Below, one piece after another: positions 1 through 5,875 of a DNA stretch of 5,956 bases. Where the stretch lies: assembly GCA_947496345.1 (NCBI GenBank), contig CANMCL010000058.1, positions 1-5,956 of the forward strand, written 5' to 3'. The stretch is from Actinomycetota bacterium (lineage in GTDB: Bacteria; Actinomycetota; Actinomycetes; Nanopelagicales; Nanopelagicaceae). Position 1 is the stretch's first letter. Every line of letters begins with the position of its first letter. Both the position numbers and the translations under genes were made by a program. A model generated the notes under the pieces. The model was given only the letters and a program-made list of their open reading frames with translations. It was not told where the DNA came from and ran no database searches.

Positions 1-1421
1 CAAACGCGCAACCCGATAAGTTTGCAGCGGAACTCGCTCGCTTAATCGGTTGCCAACCTGAAGATTGTTTACGTGTTTCAGGTAAGACTGGCGATGGCGT
101 TGCTGAACTTCTAGATCAGATCGTTGCTCAGATACCAGCACCCGTTGGCGATGCCAACGCACCTGCCCGCGCACTTATCTTCGACTCTGTATATGACTCC
201 TATCGCGGCGTTGTTACATACATCCGCGTAATCGATGGACGAATTAATCCACGCGAACAAATTCAAATGTTCTCAACTGGGGTTCGCCACGAAGCGCTCG
301 AAGTCGGTGTTATCTCTCCAGAACCAGTACCAAGTAAAGGTTTAGGCGTTGGCGAAGTAGGTTACTTAATTACGGGCGTAAAAGATGTTCGCCAATCTCG
401 AGTGGGCGATACCGTCACGAATTATCAAAATCCAACTAAGACCGCACTTGCTGGTTACAAAGATCCAAAGCCAATGGTTTTCTCAGGACTCTTCCCACTA
501 GATGGCGCTGACTTCCCACTCTTGCGTGATGCGCTAGATAAGTTGCAGTTAAATGATGCTGCCCTTGTTTACGAACCAGAAAGTTCAGCAGCACTTGGTT
601 TCGGTTTCCGTTGTGGTTTCTTAGGATTGCTACATATGGAAATCGTGCGCGAACGCTTAGAACGCGAATCAGGAATTAGCTTGATTTCAACAGCGCCAAA
701 CGTGGTCTATCGCGTAACCCTTGAAGATGGCAAAGAATTTGTTGTTACCAATCCTTCAGAATTTCCTGATGGCAAGATCAATAACGTTAAAGAACCAATC
801 GTAAAGTGCACCATCCTGGCTCCATCTGAATACATCGGCACCATCATGGAACTCTGCCAAGAACGTCGCGGCACAATGCAAGGTATGGATTATATTTCAG
901 AAGATCGTGTGGAAATTCGCTACACATTGCCTCTTGCTGAAATCGTCTTTGACTTCTTTGATCAACTCAAGAGCCGCACTAAAGGTTATGCCTCACTTGA
1001 TTATGAAGAACTCGGTGATGAAGAAGGCAACCTAGTTAAGGTTGATATCTTGCTACAGGGTGAAGCCGTTGATGCATTTAGCGCAATCGTTCACCGCGAT
1101 AAGGCTTATTCCTATGGCGTGATGATGACCGGCAAGCTACGCGAGTTGATTCCGCGCCAACAATTCGAAGTTCCTATCCAGGCAGCAATCGGTTCGCGCA
1201 TCATTGCCCGCGAGAGCATTCGCGCTATCCGTAAAGATGTTTTGGCTAAATGTTACGGCGGCGATATTTCCCGTAAGCGCAAACTTCTTGAAAAGCAGAA
1301 AGAAGGAAAGAAGCGCATGAAGATGGTTGGTCGCGTGGAAGTTCCGCAAGAAGCTTTCGTCGCCGCCCTTGCCACAGATGCTGATATCGAAAAGATTAAA
1401 GCCGCGCGTAAGCAAGACTGA
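1..1421 (+). CDS. lepA: Elongation factor 4 (LepA/EF4), 5'-truncated by window edge
   Basis: LepA is a ribosome-associated translational GTPase, described as a back-translocase and also linked to initiation and 30S maturation. The frame is open from base 3, giving 472 residues to the TGA at 1419-1421. The family is about 600 residues, so roughly the first 130-140 (P-loop, switch regions, most of the G domain) lie outside the window. Visible in order: the end of the G domain with a G5-type SGKTG motif (residues 26-30 of the fragment); domain II from about residue 56; domain III with GEVGYL near 117-122; and the LepA-specific C-terminal domain, with [14 protein letters not shown] from about residue 383 and the basic [19 protein letters not shown] stretch. 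The C-terminus is intact. The ATG at 267 lies inside domain II and is not the real start. hemW starts two bases after the stop, so the two are probably cotranscribed. Identification is certain; only the start is missing. Confidence 0.97.
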   Translation, partial: NAQPDKFAAELARLIGCQPEDCLRVSGKTGDGVAELLDQIVAQIPAPVGDANAPARALIFDSVYDSYRGVVTYIRVIDGRINPREQIQMFSTGVRHEALEVGVISPEPVPSKGLGVGEVGYLITGVKDVRQSRVGDTVTNYQNPTKTALAGYKDPKPMVFSGLFPLDGADFPLLRDALDKLQLNDAALVYEPESSAALGFGFRCGFLGLLHMEIVRERLERESGISLISTAPNVVYRVTLEDGKEFVVTNPSEFPDGKINNVKEPIVKCTILAPSEYIGTIMELCQERRGTMQGMDYISEDRVEIRYTLPLAEIVFDFFDQLKSRTKGYASLDYEELGDEEGNLVKVDILLQGEAVDAFSAIVHRDKAYSYGVMMTGKLRELIPRQQFEVPIQAAIGSRIIARESIRAIRKDVLAKCYGGDISRKRKLLEKQKEGKKRMKMVGRVEVPQEAFVAALATDADIEKIKAARKQD

Positions 1422-1423
1422 TC

Positions 1424-2542
1424 GTGCTCTCTTTCTACGTACATATCCCATATTGCATAAAGCGATGTGGGTATTGTGACTTCAATACTTACACACCCAA
1501 TGAGCTGCAAGATGGCGCATCTCTTGAAATAGTCTCAAATGATTACATCGATGCCGTTCTGTTGGAGTTAGATGCTGCGCCTTTGGATGAAGTGCCCACA
1601 ATATTCTTCGGGGGAGGAACACCATCTCTGTTACCCGCAAAGGATCTGGGTAGAGTCATTGCCGCGATTAAAGCACGTAACGGGCTCACTGAGGATTGTG
1701 AAATAACGCTTGAGGCAAACCCTGATTCAGTAACGGAAGATAAGTTACAAGGGTATTTAGCAGCCGGTTTCAATCGGATTTCATTTGGAATGCAATCGGC
1801 TCAGCCACATGTTTTGGCGGTTCTTGATCGCACGCATAATCCAGCCAATGTTAAGCGCGCAGTTGATATGGCACGTGCGGCTGGGTTTAAAAGCATCAGC
1901 GTTGATTTAATTTACGGAACCCCTGGTGAATCACTTGAAGATTGGCGTGCCACAGTTACTGAAGCGCTATCTCTGGATATTGATCACATCAGCGCATATG
2001 CCTTGATTGTTGAGACGGGTACAAAGCTTGCGGCGCAGATTAAACGCGGTGATTTAACGATGCCGATTGATGATCTGATGGCAGATATGTACTTGCTGGT
2101 TGATCAGATGTGTAATGACGTAGGTTTAAATTGGTATGAACTATCTAACTGGTCTAAGCCAGGACATGAATGCCAACACAATATTGCTTATTGGAAGAGC
2201 GCTAATTGGTGGGGGCTTGGTCCAGGTGCTCACTCGCATATAGATAAGAAACGTTTCTGGAATGTGAAACATCCAACTGCTTATAAGCAGAAGTTATTTG
2301 CTAAAGAATCACCAGTTGCTGAATCTGAACTATTGACGCTTGAACAATTGCGAGATGAAGCGATAATGCTTGCAATAAGAATGCGCACTGGTTTAGCGCT
2401 ATCGTCATTAAATAAGCAAGGGCAAGATAATTTGCAGGCCTATGTATCAACCGGACACATCGTGATTTCGGATGAACATATTCAACTGACGGCGCAAGGC
2501 CGATTGATTGCAGACCGATTGGTCCGAGAAGCGCTGAGCTAG
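1424..2542 (+). CDS. hemW: Radical SAM heme chaperone HemW
   Basis: HemW is a cytoplasmic radical-SAM family protein that binds heme and hands it to membrane hemoproteins. It was long misannotated as an oxygen-independent coproporphyrinogen III oxidase. The 372 residues carry the 4Fe-4S motif CxxxCxxC (C11, C15, C18) followed by D19-F20. True HemN has a further cysteine at the F20 position, so its absence favours HemW. The HemW heme-binding HNxxYW motif is present at 252-257 (HNIAYW). Other radical-SAM landmarks are GGGTPS (63-68), EANP (97-100), RISFGMQS (118-125), DLIYGTPG (161-168) and GLGPGAHS (264-271). The C-terminal part (about 300-372) resembles the HemN C-terminal winged-helix region. 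The GTG at 1424 is chosen because SFYVHIPYC is the family's normal N-terminus and it sits right after the lepA stop. No Shine-Dalgarno is visible, so translation probably depends on coupling to lepA. Length is normal and no key residue is missing. Confidence 0.95.
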   Translation: MLSFYVHIPYCIKRCGYCDFNTYTPNELQDGASLEIVSNDYIDAVLLELDAAPLDEVPTIFFGGGTPSLLPAKDLGRVIAAIKARNGLTEDCEITLEANPDSVTEDKLQGYLAAGFNRISFGMQSAQPHVLAVLDRTHNPANVKRAVDMARAAGFKSISVDLIYGTPGESLEDWRATVTEALSLDIDHISAYALIVETGTKLAAQIKRGDLTMPIDDLMADMYLLVDQMCNDVGLNWYELSNWSKPGHECQHNIAYWKSANWWGLGPGAHSHIDKKRFWNVKHPTAYKQKLFAKESPVAESELLTLEQLRDEAIMLAIRMRTGLALSSLNKQGQDNLQAYVSTGHIVISDEHIQLTAQGRLIADRLVREALS

Positions 2543-2546
2543 CGCT
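2530..2546 (+). other. Small hairpin at the hemW stop codon
   Basis: Two copies of the self-complementary hexamer AGCGCT (2530-2535 and 2541-2546) flank a 5-base loop, allowing a 6-bp GC-rich stem that spans the hemW TAG (2540-2542). No run of T follows, so it is not a standard intrinsic terminator. It could weakly attenuate read-through or stabilise the 3' end of hemW mRNA, or it could be chance. It lies just upstream of the proposed promoter of the next gene. Confidence 0.3.
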
Positions 2547-2552
2547 CTGTAG

Positions 2553-2558
2553 TACCTT
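2553..2558 (+). promoter_or_regulatory. Probable -10 box of a leaderless promoter for the DoxX-like gene
   Basis: TACCTT matches the actinobacterial -10 consensus TANNNT. It is followed by exactly six bases (2559-2564) and then the A of the ATG at 2565. This is the geometry expected if transcription starts on the first base of the start codon. There is no Shine-Dalgarno in the 22-base gap, and an in-frame TAG at 2559-2561 prevents a longer N-terminus. No convincing -35 box is seen 16-18 bases upstream, which is common for such promoters. This is inferred from sequence pattern only. Confidence 0.5.
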
Positions 2559-2564
2559 TAGCCC

Positions 2565-2903
2565 ATGACTACTAACGCAACCATCCTTTTAGCTTTTCTC
2601 GCTGTCGTATTTGTTGTATCTGGTTTAAGCAAGGCGAGTGGAAACGAAAAGGGACTTTCTGGCACACGCGATGTAAATGTCAAAGATGGAATAGCTAGAG
2701 TAATTGGTCTCTTTGAAGCCCTCTTTGCTCTTGGATTAATTCTTGGCCTTAAGTGGACCTGGATGGCTTACTTCCCGCTACTAGGACTTTGGTTCTTTAT
2801 GGCCGGTGCCATTTTTGTTCATTTTAAAGCGGGCAAAGCCAAAACTGCATTTCCAGCGTTCTTTCTATTAACCCTAATCTCTATCGCACTTGTTTTGATC
2901 TAA
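2565..2903 (+). CDS. DoxX-like small integral membrane protein
   Basis: This 112-residue, very hydrophobic protein has four predicted membrane helices, at roughly residues 4-21, 43-62, 66-86 and 95-112, with a short basic loop (AGKAK, 89-93) between helices 3 and 4. The early SGLSKASG segment (19-26) and the R-x-x-G-x-x-E pattern at the start of helix 2 (R45, G48, E51) resemble the DoxX/DoxX-like four-helix family. Members of this family have mostly unknown or indirect roles (quinone or thiol-linked redox, stress tolerance), so no specific function is assigned. The ATG at 2565 is fixed by the in-frame TAG six bases upstream. The gene sits between hemW and hrcA, has its own probable leaderless promoter, and ends 20 bases before hrcA, so it may lead the hrcA-dnaJ-rsmE transcript. 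Family membership is moderately sure; that it is a real membrane protein gene is highly likely. Confidence 0.75.
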   Translation: MTTNATILLAFLAVVFVVSGLSKASGNEKGLSGTRDVNVKDGIARVIGLFEALFALGLILGLKWTWMAYFPLLGLWFFMAGAIFVHFKAGKAKTAFPAFFLLTLISIALVLI

Positions 2904-2923
2904 AGGAAGCACGCTAAATAACT

Positions 2924-3661
2924 ATGCAATCTCAACGTCGCCTGGAAATCTTGCGCGCTATCGTCGATGAGTACGTGGCGACGCAAGAACCTGTCGGCTC
3001 AAAATCAATCGCCGATAAGACTTCCTTGGGTTTATCACCGGCAACGATTCGTAATGAGATGGCAGTCTTAGAAGATGAAGGATTAATCACCCATCCGCAC
3101 ACTTCAGCTGGACGTATTCCAACTGATCTGGGTTACCGCGTATTCGTAGATAAGTTAGCAACTGTAAAACCTTTATCCGGCCCTGAACGTCGCGCCATTG
3201 AAACTTTTTTGGATGAAGCAAATAACCTAGAACAGTTGATGAAGAGATCTGCAAAGTTGTTAGCAGATTTAACTAAGCAGGTTGCCGTAATCACCCATCC
3301 TATGATTGGTGAAAGCTCCAGCTCTGGAAAGATGACGATTTCAGGAACTGCTAACTTGGCGCGTTCGGGTGAAGATTTAGGAACATCACTATCACCAATT
3401 CTGGAAGCGCTAGAAGAACAAGTTGTCTTGCTTCGTTTAATGGGTGATGCCAACGAGAATGTTCAGGTAAGAATTGGTGGCGAACAGAGCGAGACCAATC
3501 TGCGCCAAACTTCGCTAGTAACCGTGGGATACGGTGCGGATAATTCTCCAATTGGAGCACTTGGTGTTCTAGGGCCAACCCGAATGGATTATGCAGGTTC
3601 AATGGCCGCGGTAACCGCTGTAGCCCGTTACGTTGGTCGATATATATCGGAGAGCAATTAA
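2924..3661 (+). CDS. hrcA: Heat-inducible transcription repressor HrcA, internally shortened
   Basis: HrcA represses chaperone genes by binding CIRCE operators and is kept active by GroEL. The N-terminal winged helix is intact: RRLEILRAIVDEYV (5-18), the recognition region LSPATIRNEMAVLEDEG (37-53), and PHTSAGRIPTDLGYR (58-72). A helical linker (about 85-122) follows. The C-terminal half of the GAF-like domain is well conserved: SGTANLAR (140-147), ILEALEEQVVLLRL (159-172), and LGPTRMDYAGSMAAV (216-230). The protein has 245 residues where the family has about 340. Between HP (125-126) and SGTANL, a stretch of roughly 110 residues in relatives, including the inserted dimerising domain, is replaced by a 13-residue Ser/Gly-rich linker (127-139). 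The frame is unbroken, so this is an in-frame loss and not a frameshift. An in-frame TAA at 2915 fixes ATG 2924 as the start. A possible Shine-Dalgarno AAGGAAG (2903-2909) lies 14 bases upstream, rather far. dnaJ follows after three bases. Confidence 0.93.
   Translation: MQSQRRLEILRAIVDEYVATQEPVGSKSIADKTSLGLSPATIRNEMAVLEDEGLITHPHTSAGRIPTDLGYRVFVDKLATVKPLSGPERRAIETFLDEANNLEQLMKRSAKLLADLTKQVAVITHPMIGESSSSGKMTISGTANLARSGEDLGTSLSPILEALEEQVVLLRLMGDANENVQVRIGGEQSETNLRQTSLVTVGYGADNSPIGALGVLGPTRMDYAGSMAAVTAVARYVGRYISESN
3649..3654 (+). promoter_or_regulatory. Shine-Dalgarno site for dnaJ
   Basis: GGAGAG lies within the last codons of hrcA and ends ten bases before the dnaJ ATG at 3665. It is the clearest ribosome binding site in the window. 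With the in-frame TAA at 3659-3661 it fixes the dnaJ start. It suggests dnaJ is translated from a leadered, polycistronic hrcA-dnaJ message, unlike the apparently leaderless genes nearby. Confidence 0.6.
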
Positions 3662-3664
3662 TTT

Positions 3665-4774
3665 ATGTCTGATCTATATCAAACGCTCGGCGTTGATCGC
3701 GGAGCTAGCGCCGATGAAATAAAAAAGGCATATCGCAAGATTGCTCGCGAACTTCATCCCGATGTTAATCCTGATCCTGCAGTTCAAGATAAATTCAAAG
3801 AAGTAACCGCGGCATATGAAGTATTAAGTGATCCACAAAAGCGTCAGTCATATGACATGGGTGGCTCTGGCTTCGGTGGTTTTGGTGGGGGATTTGGCGG
3901 CGGTGGATTCAGCGACATTATGGATGCATTCTTCGGGGGCGGACAAAATCGCGGTCCGCGTCCACGTATGCGCCAAGGACAAGATGCGCTAATTCGCGTT
4001 GAAGTAGATTTAAATGAAGCTTGTTTTGGCACCGAGCGCGATATCTCGGTTGAGAACGCGGTTACTTGCACCAAGTGCAGCGGGCAAGGATCTGCTGACT
4101 CTTCTGCTCCTGCGATGTGTCAGGTATGTAAGGGACGCGGTGAAACGCAACAAGTGCAGCGTTCATTCTTAGGCCAAGTTATGACTTCCCGTCCCTGCGG
4201 ATCTTGTCAGGGATATGGCAGCGTAATTCAAAACCCTTGCCGCGAATGTGCAGGCGATGGACGAGTACGTGCGCGCCAAAATATTTCGGTAAAGATTCCA
4301 GCGGGTGTTGAAACTGGAAATCGCATTCAACTTGCCGGACGTGGCGAAGTCGGTTCAGGCGGCGGGCCAGCAGGTGATTTGTACGTTGAAATCGTTGAGG
4401 CCGAACACCCATTCTTAATCCGCGATGGTCACAATTTGCACGTTGCGATCGAGATTTCTTTCGCTGCGGCATCTCTTGGTACCAAGGTAAAGGTGGAATC
4501 TTTAGACGGCCCAATCGAAGTTGAAGTGCGCCCAGGCACACAAAGTGGTGCAACGATTTCTGTACGCAGTAAAGGTATGACGCGACTTCGTGCGGCAACT
4601 CGTGGTGATTTAATTGTGCACGTTGAGGTGCAGACCCCACATAAGTTAAGCCGTGATCAAGAAGAGTTGCTACGTAAATTTGCTTCATCTCGTGGAGAAA
4701 AGCCCGGGGATGTAAAGATAAAGGGCCACGAACAAGGTTTCTTCAGCAAATTTAGAGACGCCTTCGGACGCTGA
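3665..4774 (+). CDS. dnaJ: Type I chaperone DnaJ (Hsp40), probably the DnaJ2 paralogue
   Basis: This DnaK co-chaperone delivers unfolded clients and stimulates DnaK ATP hydrolysis in the cytoplasm. All four regions of a type I DnaJ are present in 369 residues, a normal length. The J domain (about 3-65) has its HPD triplet at 31-33. A Gly/Phe-rich linker (67-93) follows. The zinc-finger region has four CxxCxGxG repeats (135-142, 152-159, 178-185, 192-199), so all eight cysteines are present. Two beta-rich client-binding domains run from about 200 to 330, followed by a C-terminal dimerisation tail. In the G/F region the usual DIF triplet reads DIM (84-86). Actinobacteria usually have one dnaJ beside dnaK-grpE and a second beside hrcA; this copy has the hrcA linkage, hence the DnaJ2 suggestion, but the other locus is not in view. 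The gene lies three bases after hrcA and its stop overlaps the rsmE start (TGATG). Confidence 0.97.
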   Translation: MSDLYQTLGVDRGASADEIKKAYRKIARELHPDVNPDPAVQDKFKEVTAAYEVLSDPQKRQSYDMGGSGFGGFGGGFGGGGFSDIMDAFFGGGQNRGPRPRMRQGQDALIRVEVDLNEACFGTERDISVENAVTCTKCSGQGSADSSAPAMCQVCKGRGETQQVQRSFLGQVMTSRPCGSCQGYGSVIQNPCRECAGDGRVRARQNISVKIPAGVETGNRIQLAGRGEVGSGGGPAGDLYVEIVEAEHPFLIRDGHNLHVAIEISFAAASLGTKVKVESLDGPIEVEVRPGTQSGATISVRSKGMTRLRAATRGDLIVHVEVQTPHKLSRDQEELLRKFASSRGEKPGDVKIKGHEQGFFSKFRDAFGR

Positions 4775-5493
4775 TGCTTACTCTCTTCTTTGTTCCAGAC
4801 CTTCCGACGTCAGTTGGTAGTACATATGAATTTGGTGGCGAAGATGCTGGGCACGCTATCCGCGTATTGCGTACTCAAATTGGTGATGGCCTAGCGCTTT
4901 CCAGCGGGCAAGGCGCTTGGTCGATAGTTGAAGTAATTGCCATTGCAAAGAAATCTATGACTGTGCGAGTTATCTCAACTGGTTTCGAAGAAGCGCTCCC
5001 TGTTGAATTTACCGTTGCACAGGCGCTGACTAAAGGCGATCGCATTAAAGAATCGATTGAGTTAAACACCGCAGGCGGAGCCGATGTAATTTTATTGTGG
5101 GCAGCCACTAGATCTATCGGCAAAGCCACACCAGATTTGATGCAGAAGTTAGCGACGACTGCGCGCGAGGCCAGCAAACAAACGCGACGCAACAGAATTC
5201 CTTTTGTAATGGGTGTGTTTGATGCCAAGAAGATTGCAGCCGAAATTCCAAATTATGATTTAGCAATTCTCTTTCACGAAGGTGCTTCGCAAAAGTTAAC
5301 CGATGTTGTAAAGCCAGGAGCTAAGAAAGTGCTTCTCATCGTTGGCCCAGAAGGCGGGATTACTGATGAAGAATTGGCGCTCTTTAGATCTACTGGCGCG
5401 CAGGTTGCGCTAATGGGACGTCCTATTTTCCGCTCGGCGCATGCGGGAATGGCGGCGCTTTCTGGCGTAAACGCTGCACTTAAAATCTGGTAA
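4774..5493 (+). CDS. rsmE: 16S rRNA (uracil(1498)-N(3))-methyltransferase RsmE
   Basis: RsmE uses S-adenosylmethionine to methylate N3 of U1498 in 16S rRNA of the 30S subunit; it is a SPOUT-class enzyme. The 239 residues show an N-terminal PUA-like domain (about 1-70, with HAIRVLR at 27-33) and a C-terminal trefoil-knot domain. Key features are ALTKGDR (84-90), the basic AREASKQTRR segment (130-139), the SAM-binding loop IVGPEGGITDEE (189-200), and the knot helix GRPIFRSAHAG (215-225). Two places diverge: the usual KxTELG after the ALxKGDR block reads ELNTAGG (96-102), and the usual LRTET/LRTST of the knot reads FRSAH. The family call is still secure from the GPEGG loop and overall order. The start ATG shares one base with the dnaJ stop, so translation is probably coupled. 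The rsmE position after dnaJ is typical of Actinobacteria. Confidence 0.93.
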   Translation: MLTLFFVPDLPTSVGSTYEFGGEDAGHAIRVLRTQIGDGLALSSGQGAWSIVEVIAIAKKSMTVRVISTGFEEALPVEFTVAQALTKGDRIKESIELNTAGGADVILLWAATRSIGKATPDLMQKLATTAREASKQTRRNRIPFVMGVFDAKKIAAEIPNYDLAILFHEGASQKLTDVVKPGAKKVLLIVGPEGGITDEELALFRSTGAQVALMGRPIFRSAHAGMAALSGVNAALKIW

Positions 5494-5496
5494 AGG

Positions 5497-5502
5497 TATA
5501 GT
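5497..5502 (+). promoter_or_regulatory. Probable -10 box of a leaderless promoter for the HIT gene
   Basis: TATAGT is a strong TANNNT-type -10 hexamer. Exactly six bases (5503-5508) separate it from the A of the ATG at 5509, the same geometry as before the DoxX-like gene, so the transcript would begin at the start codon. The AAAGG at 5492-5496 is 12 bases from the ATG, a poor Shine-Dalgarno spacing. No clear -35 box is visible. This would give the HIT-PhoH part of the cluster its own promoter inside the larger operon. Confidence 0.55.
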
Positions 5503-5508
5503 CAACTT

Positions 5509-5856
5509 ATGGCGCTAGATCCAGATTGCATTTTCTGCAAGATTATTGACGGTGTGATTCCTGCCGATATTGTCTTTCGCAATGAGAACGTAGTTGCCTT
5601 TAACGATTTAAATCCGCAAGCCCCAACCCACGTTTTAATCATTCCAACAATCCATAGCGAGAATGCGGCCGGCCTTGCGAAAATGTCAGCGACGATTACC
5701 GCTGCACTTTTCACCGCAGCCGATCAGATCGCATCCGAACGTGAATTAACTGGGTATCGCACCGTCTTTAATACCGGCGCAGCTGGTGGCCAAACCGTTT
5801 TCCACGCTCATATGCATCTAATAGGGGGCCGTGGGCTCGCTTGGCCGCCCGGTTAA
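5509..5856 (+). CDS. hinT: HIT-family nucleotide hydrolase (HinT-like)
   Basis: HIT-family proteins hydrolyse purine-nucleoside phosphoramidates and aminoacyl-adenylates, with the central histidine of the HIT motif as nucleophile. The motif HAHMHLI is at 99-105, so H101 is the predicted nucleophile. An N-terminal CIFC pair (C7, C10), together with H49 and H99, suggests the zinc site seen in some bacterial HIT proteins. Other conserved features are AFNDLNPQAPTHVLIIP (30-46) and FNTGAAGGQTVFH (87-99), and the family-typical WPPG end. The 115-residue length is normal. The ATG at 5509 is supported by the proposed leaderless promoter and the CIFCKI N-terminus; the rsmE stop lies in the same frame 18 bases upstream. 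The physiological substrate cannot be read from sequence. It is followed after 19 bases by phoH, a common actinobacterial pairing. Confidence 0.93.
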   Translation: MALDPDCIFCKIIDGVIPADIVFRNENVVAFNDLNPQAPTHVLIIPTIHSENAAGLAKMSATITAALFTAADQIASERELTGYRTVFNTGAAGGQTVFHAHMHLIGGRGLAWPPG

Positions 5857-5875
5857 AAGTAGTATCTCTGACTAT

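Noticed and set aside
267..269. ATG at 267 as the lepA start
   Set aside because: The same frame is open back to base 3 and encodes recognisable LepA sequence (G5-type SGKTG, domain II start), so this Met is internal.
1137..1510. Two overlapping minus-strand open frames across the lepA-hemW junction
   Set aside because: They lie opposite the conserved LepA C-terminus and HemW iron-sulfur motif, overlap each other, and have no family resemblance.
1424..2542. Annotation as oxygen-independent coproporphyrinogen III oxidase (HemN)
   Set aside because: The cluster motif is CxxxCxxC followed by DF without the extra HemN cysteine, and the HemW-specific HNxxYW motif is present.
3133..3602. Minus-strand open frames within hrcA
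   Set aside because: Antisense to coding sequence with clear HrcA homology and no recognisable motif. They do not hold the missing HrcA domain either, which is absent from all frames here.
3638..3649. Perfect 12-base palindrome CGATATATATCG near the end of hrcA
   Set aside because: It codes for conserved-position residues of the HrcA C-terminus, is low-complexity TA repeat at its centre, and does not resemble CIRCE or HAIR operators. A regulatory role for dnaJ cannot be excluded but is not supported.
3860..3945. Repetitive GGTGG/GGCGG-rich stretch in dnaJ
   Set aside because: It is the expected coding sequence of the Gly/Phe-rich linker of DnaJ, not an independent repeat element.
4179..4688. 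169-codon open frame on the minus strand inside dnaJ
   Set aside because: Entirely antisense to well-conserved DnaJ zinc-finger and client-binding domains; the peptide has no recognisable domain and is rich in His/Arg/Leu, as expected of a shadow frame.
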